This document shows positions 33,794 through 42,765 of a stretch of DNA of 64,000 nt, piece after piece. A program made the translations under genes and the position numbers. Within the stretch, counting starts at the first letter, position 1. Each line of letters starts with the position of its first letter. The stretch lies in the NCBI RefSeq assembly GCF_012396235.1, contig NZ_JAAXPA010000026.1, positions 1 to 64,000 on the forward strand, in the 5' to 3' direction. This DNA is from Rhodococcus opacus (lineage in GTDB: Bacteria > Actinomycetota > Actinomycetes > Mycobacteriales > Mycobacteriaceae). The notes beneath the pieces were generated by a model, which saw nothing but the letters and a program-made list of their open reading frames with translations, ran no database searches and was not told where the DNA came from.

Positions 33794-34933
33794 CTACGTC
33801 CTCTTTTGTGTGGACCGGTAGGCCTTCGCCGCAGCGATACCGTCGTCGTAGTCGCTGACGTATTCACCGGCCGCCCGGTCATACAGTGAGCCGACCGCTG
33901 CTGGATCGTGGGCCATGAACACGACGTCGGGCCGTCCGTTGTTGTAGCGGCTGTAGGTGTCGTAGTCCCAGCCGTCGGGTGCGTAGTCATCGTTCCATGC
34001 AAGCCGGGCGACGGGGACGAATCCGGCGTCGGCATAGATGTTCGGCAGAACCGTGTCGAAGCAGTCGAGTCGCCTTCCTCCGAGGACGGTAGCCTGGCGG
34101 AGCATCGATGGTGCCGCGTTGGGATGCGCGCCGTCGTTGTGGGAGAACACCGAGACGACTTCATCGTCCTTCAGAGCGACGCCAGCTTTTCCATCCTCGG
34201 TGACCAGCATCCGCATTTCGGCATATTCACTCTCGCCATAGACGTAGACCGAGGATGCGTAGCGGTTGTTGCTGGTCAGTTCCAGCATTTGTGCCCGGTA
34301 CAGATCCGCCTCCGACGGCGGTAGCTCGTACAGCGTCGGGCTCGAGAGCCCGCGCGCCGCGAAGTCGGCTCGTTCGGACTCAGGCCGGTTGTATGCGGCG
34401 AGCGGGTCGACGCGGCGGCCACCAATCAGAAGCCGAGGGCTTCGGCTTCCTCGATCTTCTCGTCCGTCCAGACCTGCTCGATCGCCTTGCGCTGCTCCGG
34501 CGGCAGATCGGGCGTCCACCGGTACTTCCGCCAGAACGCCTCCCTGCGCTCCTGCGTCATCTGCTCGTGATTCATGGTGGTCAGCTCCTTCGGTTTGGAC
34601 ATCTTTCCCAGCGTTCCGGGCGCGGTTCAGTGCTTCGATTTGGTTCGCACGCAGTCTGTCACCTGCAGCCAAGCGGCGCTCGAGGTCGCTTCGTGCAGGC
34701 CCGGCTTCGCTCTTGATCGCCGACCGCAGTTCTTGTTGGCCACCGGGTGTGGCGTCGTAGAGAGCTTGGATTTCGGCGTGGTTGGATTCGGCCTTGGTCA
34801 GCCGTTGCTGTAGGTGGACGGCGTTCGGATGGGTTTCGAGGTCTCGGCGGGCTTCGGTCAGCCGGGTAGCGGCGCGGTTGAGGCGGTTGCGCATGTGCGG
34901 GGTGCAGCGTGGTCCGGGCTTGGGTTTACACAT
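33794..34933 (-). CDS. Coiled-coil/acetyltransferase-like protein, or two genes read as one frame
   Basis: From ATG 34933 (overlapping the amidohydrolase stop) the first 110 residues (MCKPKPGPRCTPHMRNRLNR, then LTEARRDLETHPNAVHLQQR) form a coil-rich region with strong coding character. The C-terminal 210 residues (SSVYVYGESEYAEMRMLVTE, then LDCFDTVLPNIYADAGFVPV) look like a GNAT-type acetyltransferase fold. Between them (about 34428-34600) codon use in this frame is poor, and another frame carries a better gene. So the frame may be two genes bridged by chance, or one protein with compensating shifts. Confidence 0.5.
   Translation of the reverse strand: MCKPKPGPRCTPHMRNRLNRAATRLTEARRDLETHPNAVHLQQRLTKAESNHAEIQALYDATPGGQQELRSAIKSEAGPARSDLERRLAAGDRLRANQIEALNRARNAGKDVQTEGADHHESRADDAGAQGGVLAEVPVDARSAAGAAQGDRAGLDGREDRGSRSPRLLIGGRRVDPLAAYNRPESERADFAARGLSSPTLYELPPSEADLYRAQMLELTSNNRYASSVYVYGESEYAEMRMLVTEDGKAGVALKDDEVVSVFSHNDGAHPNAAPSMLRQATVLGGRRLDCFDTVLPNIYADAGFVPVARLAWNDDYAPDGWDYDTYSRYNNGRPDVVFMAHDPAAVGSLYDRAAGEYVSDYDDGIAAAKAYRSTQKRT
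34426..34575 (-). CDS. 49-residue protein in an overlapping frame
   Basis: ATG 34575 lies nine bases after GAAGGAG. The product MNHEQMTQERREAFWRKYRW, then TPDLPPEQRKAIEQVWTDEK is charged and helical. About 90% of its codons end in G or C, while the long frame on the same strand has about 40% here, which argues that this frame is the translated one. No family recognised. An in-frame ATG at 34602 is an alternative start. Confidence 0.55.
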   Translation of the reverse strand: MNHEQMTQERREAFWRKYRWTPDLPPEQRKAIEQVWTDEKIEEAEALGF

Positions 34934-35726
34934 CGGAGCCGACCTCGGTTGCGGTGTCGATGAGTTCGGCAAGGTGAGTGCCGAGCTGTGTGACCGAGAG
35001 TTTTCCGGGGCGACCATCGTCGGGCAGGTAGGTGTCGCGGCGCAGCTCGATCATCACGGCGGATACGCGTTCGTCGTGACCGTAGCGGTCGAGTGGCACG
35101 TAGCACCCGGCGTAGGGGGTGTTCTCAGCGATCTCTCCGAGGGGCCGGAAGACCCGGCGGGTTGCGCTCGTCAACCAGTCCGGTGTGTGAAGGGGATCCG
35201 TGCCGATGCACAGCGCTGGTCGCACCGCAGTCGGGTTCTCGAAGCCCGACGGGCGTTCGGGGTAGGAGTGCACGTCGATGATCACTGCTCGTCCGCATGC
35301 GACGATGCGGTCGGTGACAAGCTCGGCGACAGCCAGGGCGTACGGACGGAAGTACTCGTCGAGGAGCGCGTCAGTGTCGGCGAATAGTTCACCCCTAAGC
35401 CGCCTTCCGTCGCATGCGCGGGTGTAGACGGCACCACGACCAAAGGCAGTGGCCGGTTCAGAGGCATCGGGGAAGCGTTCGGGGTCGACGACCAGTCGGG
35501 ACAAGGCGTTCTTCACGATCCACGGATGGGTGCGGGCGTGGTCGGCACCGAGTGTGGCGATCAGGTCGGTGTCAGTATCGGTGGCCTCGTCCAGTTCGGC
35601 GTCGAGTGCCGCGTCGTCGAGCAGCAGCTTTGCGCGGACGTGCGGGGGAATCGTGCGGGAGGCGTGCGGTACGTGCAGGATCACCGGCGATGACGAGTGA
35701 CCTGGCAGGATCGAGAAGCTATTCAT
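34926..35726 (-). CDS. N-formylglutamate amidohydrolase family protein
   Basis: A 266-residue protein beginning MNSFSILPGHSSSPVILHVP and continuing HASRTIPPHVR, then THPWIVKNALSRLVVDPERF and IIDVHSYPERPSGF, the zinc and substrate motifs of the N-formylglutamate amidohydrolase family. ATG 35726 follows AAAGGA. Catabolic histidine genes are absent. Family members also include peptidoglycan-like amide hydrolases, so a cell-wall-related role in conjugation is possible but unproven. It sits in the minus-strand conjugation gene series. Confidence 0.75.
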   Translation of the reverse strand: MNSFSILPGHSSSPVILHVPHASRTIPPHVRAKLLLDDAALDAELDEATDTDTDLIATLGADHARTHPWIVKNALSRLVVDPERFPDASEPATAFGRGAVYTRACDGRRLRGELFADTDALLDEYFRPYALAVAELVTDRIVACGRAVIIDVHSYPERPSGFENPTAVRPALCIGTDPLHTPDWLTSATRRVFRPLGEIAENTPYAGCYVPLDRYGHDERVSAVMIELRRDTYLPDDGRPGKLSVTQLGTHLAELIDTATEVGSDV

Positions 35727-35864
35727 GCGTTCCTTTCGTGAGATCGGCTGGCGGACAACCTTGGCGGTAGGGCTGAACCGTGGCCGGTGGTCGAGCGCTC
35801 CGCCCGGACTACGTCCCCATTCGGTCGGGTCCGTTGGCTCTCACTCCACCTCGGGGCTGGCGAC

Positions 35865-36584
35865 TCAGGTGAAGACATCGACGTACCAGCGCCCGTCGAC
35901 CTTCTGGGTGGTCACGGTCTGGGTGCCGCGTTTGACCGGCTGGGCGGGTTGCATCACGGATAAATCGACGAGGTAAACCCCGTCGGACAGTGCGACGGTG
36001 CGGAGGCAATAGTTGGTGCCGATCGGGACCGCGTCTATGACCTTCTGCAGCTCGGGACCTGGCAGCACCGAGGAGGTGGGGGTGGCGAGGCCGCGGGCGG
36101 CTTCGCCGTTGCGCTGGCTGTAGTAGGCGTGGTTGAACGCTGCGATCACGCCCGCGCCGCTCTTCTGGTCACCGCGGTCGGCCCGGCATTCCCTGTCCGA
36201 CGCGGATGTCTGTTCGGCCTGTTCGGGTTCGGGCAGGTTCAGGATGGGCAGCCCGTTCTCCTCGGCAGCTGCGGTGGCGCTGGTTGTGGCCGCGGTCGGT
36301 GCGGTTTCACTGTCTCCGTTGCGCAGCTGGCTGAAGGCCACCCCGCCGGTCACGGTGACGGCGGCCACCGCGACGGCGGCCACCATTTTCTTTCCCGGCC
36401 CGCGGCCGCCGCGGGCCGGCAGTAGAGGAGACCGGGGTGGGGGTGGTGGTGTGGCCGGGCCGCCGGGCGCCGTGGTGCGGGCGCCCGGCGGGTTGCCGGC
36501 GGTGGGTGAGCCGTCGAGGAGGTCGATCACGGCGGGATGCCGCGACGGCTTTCGGCTCAGGGTCGGCTTCTTCATGGTGTGCAC
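35865..36584 (-). CDS. Single-pass membrane protein of the conjugation region
   Basis: A 239-residue protein. A proline-rich cytoplasmic N-terminus (about 65 residues) precedes a membrane segment (MVAAVAVAAVTVTGGVAF) and a secreted domain (SGAGVIAAFNHAYYSQRNGE, then VQTVTTQKVDGRWYVDVF-type ending) that looks NTF2/VirB8-like. GTG 36584 has AGGAAGG at good spacing; ATG 36575 is an alternative. A decayed copy lies at 21661-21960. It is probably a transfer-apparatus component or adaptor, inferred from position and fold. Confidence 0.6.
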   Translation of the reverse strand: MHTMKKPTLSRKPSRHPAVIDLLDGSPTAGNPPGARTTAPGGPATPPPPPRSPLLPARGGRGPGKKMVAAVAVAAVTVTGGVAFSQLRNGDSETAPTAATTSATAAAEENGLPILNLPEPEQAEQTSASDRECRADRGDQKSGAGVIAAFNHAYYSQRNGEAARGLATPTSSVLPGPELQKVIDAVPIGTNYCLRTVALSDGVYLVDLSVMQPAQPVKRGTQTVTTQKVDGRWYVDVFT

Positions 36585-36599
36585 CCGCCTTCCTCGGTG

Positions 36600-37832
36600 T
36601 CAGTTAGCGGTCGGAATTCCGCCGCCGATGGCGTTCGAGAGCAGGTTCCCGGCCAGGCCGGCGGTGGCGTCGGTGAAGAACGTGTTCAGGGCGCCATCGA
36701 CCTGGTCGATGATCTGTTCGCCGCCGGGCTGGGCAGCGACGAAATCGCGGGCCTGCTGGTCGATCGCGGGCGCAGCCTGGGCTGTGTCCTGGACGGCGCC
36801 GGCGGCCGCCTGACCGACCGGGCCGGAGTTCTCCCAGTCGGTGAGCACGGTCTCGGTCTGTGCGGTCACGGCCTCGGAGTCGATGTCCGGTACCTCGATC
36901 TCCCGGGGTTCGCCTTTGTCGCCGGCGGCGATCGGGGTGACCGCTGCCACCGCGACCGCGCCACCGACGACCGCGCCGAGCGCTGCCGCGGGAAGCCCGA
37001 ATGCCGCGGCCCCGGCCGCAGCACCGGCGCCGGTCGCGATGGCCCCGACCGGTGCCCAGCCGATGCCGGGGATGAACGCGTTGCCCGCGGTAGCACCCAC
37101 GAGTCCTGCGACGGTGCCGACAGCGGCCCCGCCGGCGATGGCGGCAGGAACACCGGCGGCAGCAGCACCGGTGACCACTCCCAGCGCGCCGGCACCGACC
37201 TGTGCGGCGGCGATCCGGTCGGCCCGGTTCATTTCCACGCCGATCGACCGCCAACCGGTCGAGACCCCTGCCTGGACAACCGACATCGTGTTGTTGGTGC
37301 GGTCCCTGTCCAGGTCGCTGATCCAGTTCGGCTGCTTGATGTGCAGCTCACCCAGCCGAAGGGTGTCTCGGGGCGCGATGAACGGTGCGGTCGGCTCCAC
37401 CGGGGTCGGCAGGTGCAGCTGGTCGAGCTGCACCGGCGCGAGGTAGTAGTTCTCCGGCTCGACATACGCATTGGTGTCGTAGTCGTAGTTCGGGAGCGGC
37501 TGGTACTCGATGTTCTGGTACTCGGCGGGCGGCTCGACCCAGTACACCGGTTCCGCCGGGGTCTCGGGCACGTATGCGGGCTCTGGTGTTGGTGTGGGGG
37601 TGGTGGTGGTTCCGCTGGGGGTGTCGCCGCCGGTGACACCTTCCTGGTTGCTGCCGCCGGTGACACCGCCCTGGATCGGGTCGGCGAACGCGGACGGGGA
37701 CAGGGCAATGCCGGAGGCCAGGGCAGCGGTGATCACTGCCAGCGCGGTGGCAGCCTGGGTGGCGCTGCGGCGGCGGTGCCGGCCTCGGGCGCGGCGGGCA
37801 GCCCGGTTATCGGTGTTGATGTCGTTGCTCAT
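36600..37832 (-). CDS. Secreted glycine/alanine-rich protein
   Basis: A 410-residue protein with an arginine-rich start and signal peptide (ATALAVITAALASGIALSPS, then AFADP cleavage region). A proline/threonine/tyrosine-rich stretch (residues 50-140) precedes a long alanine- and glycine-rich segment (AAGVPAAIAGGAAVGTVAGL, then GAAAGAAAFGLPAAALGAVV) that could pack as glycine-zipper helices. This matches what some annotations call insoluble-domain proteins in Rhodococcus mobile elements. It may form a surface or pore structure. ATG 37832 has AAAGG nine bases upstream. Confidence 0.55.
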   Translation of the reverse strand: MSNDINTDNRAARRARGRHRRRSATQAATALAVITAALASGIALSPSAFADPIQGGVTGGSNQEGVTGGDTPSGTTTTPTPTPEPAYVPETPAEPVYWVEPPAEYQNIEYQPLPNYDYDTNAYVEPENYYLAPVQLDQLHLPTPVEPTAPFIAPRDTLRLGELHIKQPNWISDLDRDRTNNTMSVVQAGVSTGWRSIGVEMNRADRIAAAQVGAGALGVVTGAAAAGVPAAIAGGAAVGTVAGLVGATAGNAFIPGIGWAPVGAIATGAGAAAGAAAFGLPAAALGAVVGGAVAVAAVTPIAAGDKGEPREIEVPDIDSEAVTAQTETVLTDWENSGPVGQAAAGAVQDTAQAAPAIDQQARDFVAAQPGGEQIIDQVDGALNTFFTDATAGLAGNLLSNAIGGGIPTAN

Positions 37833-37943
37833 CGAGCATCGCCTTTCATCTGGGTTCGCCCCATGGGAGGGCCGGATCTTCATGGAATGGGAAGGATCGG
37901 AGGTAGGACGGTCACGCCCGACCTGGCTGGCCGGGCCAGCGCA

Positions 37944-39323
37944 TCAGCCCACGGCGCCCGCCATCAGGTCGACAACGGTGGCCGCGAACACGGTCAACGC
38001 GTCCTGCGTCTCCCGCCGCAACTGGCTGAGCGCAATGCGCTCGCCGGAGGCGAACAACGGCTCGAACGGCATCCGGCACACCCTCAGCGCGGGGAGCGCG
38101 TTGACAACCTCGATCTCGACCATCGGAACGTCCCCGGGCCCGGCGGTGATGACAACGACGGTGCGGGCGAAAACGTCGGGCCGGACTGCTGCGATCGTGG
38201 CGAGGGTGCGCTGGGCGGCCGCGGCGGCGTCGCGGCGCAGCGGAACCGGGAGTATCACCGCGTGCGCGGCCGTGATCGCCCAGCGCCAACTCCCGGCATG
38301 GCTGGAATTTCCGGTGTCAGCGACCAGGACGTCGCGGTGACGGCCGAGGATCGCCCCGAGCGCTGCGGCGTCGTCGTAGCTCAGGGGCGAGTCGGCCCCG
38401 TCCCGCTCGGCGATGATGTCGGAGCCGGACGGCTGACGCGTCAGGTAGCGGGCAAGCGTGGACGGCCGGACGTCGGTGGCCGCCGGGTCGATCGCAGCCA
38501 GCAGGCCGACCACGTCCTTGCCCGCGGCTGGAGGAACGGCCACGCGATCAGCGAAGCTGCCGCCGACTTCGCCGAGGTCCATGCACGTGACGGTGGCGGG
38601 GCCTCGGTGCTCGGCCAGCGTCTCGGCCAGGCTGATCGACATCGGGGTCTTGCCTACGCCGCCCTTGAGGTTGGCGAAGGTGATCACTGCGTCCTCGGGG
38701 AGCGGGCGGGCGATCGTTGTCTGCGAATCGCGCAGTCGCCTCTCGAGCGAGTCCGTCTTCGGTGCGAGCTTGAGTCCGAGTATGGCGTTGAGTCGGCCAC
38801 GCACACCGAGCCGAGCAGGGTCGCTCGCCGCAGGGTTCGCGCGCGGCGCGGACAGCTGCGGGAGCACGTCCAACGGGCCCGCGATTGGGCCTGTGATCGG
38901 CTCGGTCGGCCGCTGCCCCACTGGGGAAGGCGTGGAGGCACCGAAGTGCGGCGGGGCCGCCTCGTAGGCGATCTGTTCGGCCGCCACGACCACCGGCCCG
39001 CCCGGCGGCGTGGCGACAGGCTCCGCCGCCACCGGTTCGGGCCCGGTCTGCGTGACGGTCGGCAGGGGCATGCTCAGGGCGCGTTCCTCCGTCTTCCCGT
39101 CCGGGCCGACGGTCAGGAACCGAGTGTCCTTTGCCGTCCGGTAGACGACCTCGACGTCAACGCCCTGGGTCTGCGCCATGTTGTGTAGGAACTCGTGCAC
39201 AACAGTGGAGAGTGTTTTGCTCTCGTTCGCCTCCAGATTCATCGGAGGCACGTCGGCGTCCGCCAGGGTGGCGCGGGCAGTGGTCGTGGAGGTGATCTCG
39301 ACATCAACGGTCGGCGGCGTCAT
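37944..39323 (-). CDS. ParA/MinD-like ATPase with a long N-terminal region
   Basis: A 459-residue protein. Residues 1-200 are a unique N-terminal part. The ATPase domain starts with the deviant Walker A AVITFANLKGGVGKTPMSIS, followed by CMDLGEVGGSFADR and VLVADTGNSSHAGSW (Walker B region). Such ATPases position secretion machines or partition plasmids. It is preceded by a 115-residue gene with a two-base gap. No ParB or centromere-like repeat is seen nearby, so a role in the conjugation apparatus, or in an ESX/EspI-like regulatory function, is equally possible. Confidence 0.75.
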   Translation of the reverse strand: MTPPTVDVEITSTTTARATLADADVPPMNLEANESKTLSTVVHEFLHNMAQTQGVDVEVVYRTAKDTRFLTVGPDGKTEERALSMPLPTVTQTGPEPVAAEPVATPPGGPVVVAAEQIAYEAAPPHFGASTPSPVGQRPTEPITGPIAGPLDVLPQLSAPRANPAASDPARLGVRGRLNAILGLKLAPKTDSLERRLRDSQTTIARPLPEDAVITFANLKGGVGKTPMSISLAETLAEHRGPATVTCMDLGEVGGSFADRVAVPPAAGKDVVGLLAAIDPAATDVRPSTLARYLTRQPSGSDIIAERDGADSPLSYDDAAALGAILGRHRDVLVADTGNSSHAGSWRWAITAAHAVILPVPLRRDAAAAAQRTLATIAAVRPDVFARTVVVITAGPGDVPMVEIEVVNALPALRVCRMPFEPLFASGERIALSQLRRETQDALTVFAATVVDLMAGAVG

Positions 39324-39325
39324 CG

Positions 39326-39673
39326 TCAGCTGCCCCCGAAAGCACTGGCGCCGGACAGTGCCGTGTCCATGTCGTCGACGACGGCCTCGGCCGTTTCCAG
39401 CTCGGCGAGGGCCTTGTCACGGGCGCTTCCCTCAGGCAGCGCTTCGATGACGACGCGACGCTTGGACGAGGCGTCCCGGATCTCTGCGAGCCGCTCGCGG
39501 GTCAGCTCCTGCTCCTCACTGAGCTTGGTCAGCCACACGGGGACCGAGCTCTTGAAGTACTCGCGCAGCGATTTGATGACAGGGTCGTTCGCCCCCTTGG
39601 CGACGAACGGTCCGCGCAGCGCGGCCACGTCCTCGGTAGTCGGGGTGATCGACTGGGAGATACGGCGGCTCAT
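39326..39673 (-). CDS. Small helical protein upstream of the ParA-like gene
   Basis: The 115-residue product (FKSSVPVWLTKLSEEQELTR, then LAEIRDASSKRRVVIEALPE and KALAELETAEAVVDDMDTAL) is charged and probably coiled-coil. It shares a transcription unit with the ParA-like gene, two bases apart, and with the ATPase genes upstream. No family recognised. Confidence 0.55.
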   Translation of the reverse strand: MSRRISQSITPTTEDVAALRGPFVAKGANDPVIKSLREYFKSSVPVWLTKLSEEQELTRERLAEIRDASSKRRVVIEALPEGSARDKALAELETAEAVVDDMDTALSGASAFGGS

Positions 39674-39712
39674 GGGTGTTCCCTTTCGGTGGTGGTGTTG
39701 GTGGAGCTGAGG

Positions 39713-40564
39713 TCAGTCGCCCCGGAAGGCGTTGTCGAGGAAGTTCGGGAGTTCCCGCGAGTACCAGGTCATCGGCGTAAAGGTTGTTTCTGCTGGGGCC
39801 TGCTCAGGGGTTCGGATCTGCACGGCAGTGGGCCGACCGTCGTCGCCGAGCGCGATCCCGCGGCCCTTGACGGAGGTGTCGACCTCACGGCCGACAGTCG
39901 AGTCGCCCCACATCATCAGCGCACCGTCCTGCGACAGGTTGCCGAGACTGATGCGGGTACCGAAGTTGTCGCGCGCGTTCCCGGACGCGCCACCGAACAG
40001 GCTGGCGTCGGGGCGCTGCACACCAAGCAGCAGCCGGATACCGGCCGAACGGGCAAGGACGGCGAGGTCGGCCCACGCGCCGAGCGGGTCGAGTTCCTTG
40101 AGCTGTTCGCGGGTCTCGTCGTCACCGGTCTTGGCCAGGCGCTGCCACTTGCCGGAGAGGATGAAGAACTCGTCGAGGACCGCGATCATCAGCGGCAGCT
40201 GCGAGCCCTCGATCTTCATCTGGTGGATGTAGGCGTTGCGGGCCATCATCTCGGTGTGCAGTGCGCGCACGAATATCGCTGCGCGCAGTGCGTCGTAGAT
40301 GATCGCGCCGCAGCCGGGGTAGCCCTCAAGGCCGTCGAGTTCGATCATCTTCGGATCGACGCCGACGAACGGAACTCCGCGGCGGGCGGCCTCGGTCAGC
40401 AGGGTACGGATCACCGACGTCTTGCCGCCACCGGTCGGGCCGACGATCAGGCAGTGCGGCCCGGCTGCGTGGGAGGAGATGTTCCAGGACAGGGTTTCAC
40501 CACTAGCGGCCGTCGCGTAGGGCGGATGCATGTCGGTCCCTTCAGGCGGGTTCGCGGTGGTCAT
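39713..40564 (-). CDS. Short FtsK/TcpA-like ATPase, second copy
   Basis: A 283-residue ATPase from ATG 40564, overlapping the upstream ATPase gene by ATGA. After a short unique start (MTTANPPEGTDMHPPYATAA) it has the same motor core: Walker A CLIVGPTGGGKTSVIRTLLT, VPFVGVDPKMIELDGLEGYP and Walker B LPLMIAVLDEFFILSG. The ends differ from those of the long paralogue, and membrane segments and the N-terminal cytoplasmic domain are missing. The core is apparently identical at DNA level to that of the neighbour, so it was copied or converted very recently. It may serve as an alternative motor subunit. Confidence 0.75.
   Translation of the reverse strand: MTTANPPEGTDMHPPYATAASGETLSWNISSHAAGPHCLIVGPTGGGKTSVIRTLLTEAARRGVPFVGVDPKMIELDGLEGYPGCGAIIYDALRAAIFVRALHTEMMARNAYIHQMKIEGSQLPLMIAVLDEFFILSGKWQRLAKTGDDETREQLKELDPLGAWADLAVLARSAGIRLLLGVQRPDASLFGGASGNARDNFGTRISLGNLSQDGALMMWGDSTVGREVDTSVKGRGIALGDDGRPTAVQIRTPEQAPAETTFTPMTWYSRELPNFLDNAFRGD
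39837..40460. repeat. 624-bp direct repeat, copy 1 (short ATPase gene)
   Basis: These 624 bases recur at 41102-41725 (offset 1265) with no difference that I could find on reading both. The repeat covers the motor core of both FtsK-like genes. Flanks diverge at once at both ends. Confidence 0.88.
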
Positions 40565-42765
40565 GCAGGCGCTCCTACGAGGTCGGGTTCGGGGAGGACG
40601 ACGACGCCGGTGGCGTCGAAGGTGATGCGGGTCTTCACACGTCCGGTGCCAACGGTCAGGACGGTTTCGACGACCTCGCCCGTGGCGCCGCGGCGGACGT
40701 CGACCGAGTCGACGGTGACGGGGACGAGTTCGCCGTGGTCGTCGTCGACAAGGACGGTCTGGCCGGCCTCGACCGCGGAGGCGGGAATGACGTCCGAGAA
40801 GTCGGCATCGCCGGTGGGCGCGGCGTCCACAGTCGGTGACGTGGCGGACGGGCCGTCGTTGGTGGCGGTCGCGCCAATGACGATCGGCTCGGGAGCACGG
40901 CCGTGCCTGCGTGTCCGCGTGGCCAGGGCGCGTTCGGTTTCGATGAACGAGGCCAGCTCCTGCGAGTAGCAGGTGAACTGTGGGGCCTCGGTAGGTTTGA
41001 GGCCGTCGATGATCGCCTTCTCGCTCGCGGCGAGCTGGGTCCACTTGTTGGGGTGGCGGTCGACGTTGGGGGTCCACCACATCTGTGCGTCGACGGGGTT
41101 GCCGTCGTCGCCGAGCGCGATCCCGCGGCCCTTGACGGAGGTGTCGACCTCACGGCCGACAGTCGAGTCGCCCCACATCATCAGCGCACCGTCCTGCGAC
41201 AGGTTGCCGAGACTGATGCGGGTACCGAAGTTGTCGCGCGCGTTCCCGGACGCGCCACCGAACAGGCTGGCGTCGGGGCGCTGCACACCAAGCAGCAGCC
41301 GGATACCGGCCGAACGGGCAAGGACGGCGAGGTCGGCCCACGCGCCGAGCGGGTCGAGTTCCTTGAGCTGTTCGCGGGTCTCGTCGTCACCGGTCTTGGC
41401 CAGGCGCTGCCACTTGCCGGAGAGGATGAAGAACTCGTCGAGGACCGCGATCATCAGCGGCAGCTGCGAGCCCTCGATCTTCATCTGGTGGATGTAGGCG
41501 TTGCGGGCCATCATCTCGGTGTGCAGTGCGCGCACGAATATCGCTGCGCGCAGTGCGTCGTAGATGATCGCGCCGCAGCCGGGGTAGCCCTCAAGGCCGT
41601 CGAGTTCGATCATCTTCGGATCGACGCCGACGAACGGAACTCCGCGGCGGGCGGCCTCGGTCAGCAGGGTACGGATCACCGACGTCTTGCCGCCACCGGT
41701 CGGGCCGACGATCAGGCAGTGCGGCTTGTTGGAGCTGGTGGAGACGTCCCAGTACATGATTCGGTCCGCGGCACCGGTCGCATACGGCAGGTGCCGCAGG
41801 TTCTCGTCGACCAATTCGAGCGGGTGGTCGACGCGCGAGGGCATCGCGGTGACCAGACGCATCACCAGGTGGCCCTTGTCGGGGTACCAGTCGGTGGTCC
41901 AGTTGCGGCCGGACTCGTGCTGCCCTGCCAGGGAGGCGAGGGCTTCTTCGACCTTGAGCTGGAAGCCTTTGGCGCCTGCGTTCATCGACTTCTCGAACGC
42001 AATCCGGTAGCCGGTCTCGACGCCGGCCTCGTCGACAGTCTCTACAGTGACCTTCGGGTCCTTGAAGATCGAGGCGTCATCGAGCGCGCCCTGGAGGACC
42101 TTCTGGCGGTCGGAGCGGGTGTCCGGGGTGATGGTCTTACGGGCGATGATGATGCGATCGTGGTGGGCCTCGTGGCGGACCTTGACCTCCCACTTGTCAC
42201 TGCCGGGGAACGCGGCCGCGATCGCGCGGGAGACCTCCTCGAACTGCTTGGGCCGAATGACGGTGCCGCGGCGCAATGTGATCGTCGCGCGTCGGATCAC
42301 ACGCCACCCGGGCGGGAACGAGACGACGATCGTCTTCGGCAGGTGTCCGGTGCCCTGCCGGACCACCGATTCGAGCATCTGCGACCACCTGTGCGTGCGG
42401 TGGTGCAGGACGTCGACGATGACGAGCAGGACAGCGGCGGCGACGAGCAGCACCCGGTAGCCGTGCAGCTTCGTCAGTACCTCGACGACCGTCTCGTTGC
42501 CGGCGGCCGCCGACATCAGGCGCTGGGAGTACACAGCAACGCCCGCGGCGACGACGGCGATGGGCGAGAGCGGGGAAAAACGGCGGATGCGCGTCGGCTG
42601 GCCGTTCTCGCCGACCTCGTTGCCGCGACCGTCGCCGGAATCGCCGAAGATATCGCGCCACGTCGCGACCAACCAGTCCTTGAGTGGGTCGTGATTTCCG
42701 CTCACCGCCTGTGCCTTTCGATCGTCTCGATCCTGAACGCCGTCCGAGGAGGCGTCTTTGAGCAC
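40561..42765 (-). CDS. FtsK/TcpA-like conjugation coupling ATPase
   Basis: A 734-residue protein from GTG 42765. Two membrane segments (PLSPIAVVAAGVAVYS and VLLVAAAVLLVIVDVL) anchor the N-terminus; a cytoplasmic region follows to about residue 345; the FtsK/SpoIIIE-type motor has Walker A CLIVGPTGGGKTSVIRTLLT and Walker B LMIAVLDEFFIL. The C-terminal 130 residues include a beta-rich domain. This plan is that of TcpA-like DNA translocases, which serve as the coupling protein in Gram-positive conjugation. It is the first gene of the minus-strand unit and diverges from the secretion operon across a 1.1-kb spacer. Confidence 0.8.
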   Translation of the reverse strand: MLKDASSDGVQDRDDRKAQAVSGNHDPLKDWLVATWRDIFGDSGDGRGNEVGENGQPTRIRRFSPLSPIAVVAAGVAVYSQRLMSAAAGNETVVEVLTKLHGYRVLLVAAAVLLVIVDVLHHRTHRWSQMLESVVRQGTGHLPKTIVVSFPPGWRVIRRATITLRRGTVIRPKQFEEVSRAIAAAFPGSDKWEVKVRHEAHHDRIIIARKTITPDTRSDRQKVLQGALDDASIFKDPKVTVETVDEAGVETGYRIAFEKSMNAGAKGFQLKVEEALASLAGQHESGRNWTTDWYPDKGHLVMRLVTAMPSRVDHPLELVDENLRHLPYATGAADRIMYWDVSTSSNKPHCLIVGPTGGGKTSVIRTLLTEAARRGVPFVGVDPKMIELDGLEGYPGCGAIIYDALRAAIFVRALHTEMMARNAYIHQMKIEGSQLPLMIAVLDEFFILSGKWQRLAKTGDDETREQLKELDPLGAWADLAVLARSAGIRLLLGVQRPDASLFGGASGNARDNFGTRISLGNLSQDGALMMWGDSTVGREVDTSVKGRGIALGDDGNPVDAQMWWTPNVDRHPNKWTQLAASEKAIIDGLKPTEAPQFTCYSQELASFIETERALATRTRRHGRAPEPIVIGATATNDGPSATSPTVDAAPTGDADFSDVIPASAVEAGQTVLVDDDHGELVPVTVDSVDVRRGATGEVVETVLTVGTGRVKTRITFDATGVVVLPEPDLVGAPA
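41102..41725. repeat. 624-bp direct repeat, copy 2 (long ATPase gene)
   Basis: Partner of 39837-40460. Recombination between the copies would delete 1265 bp and fuse the two genes in frame, leaving one ATPase with the N-terminus of the long protein and the C-terminus of the short one. Confidence 0.88.

Noticed and set aside
36537..39188. 883-codon plus-strand frame in the conjugation region
   Set aside because: Antisense to two genes with a signal peptide and a ParA motif; the translation is low-complexity GC-shadow sequence.
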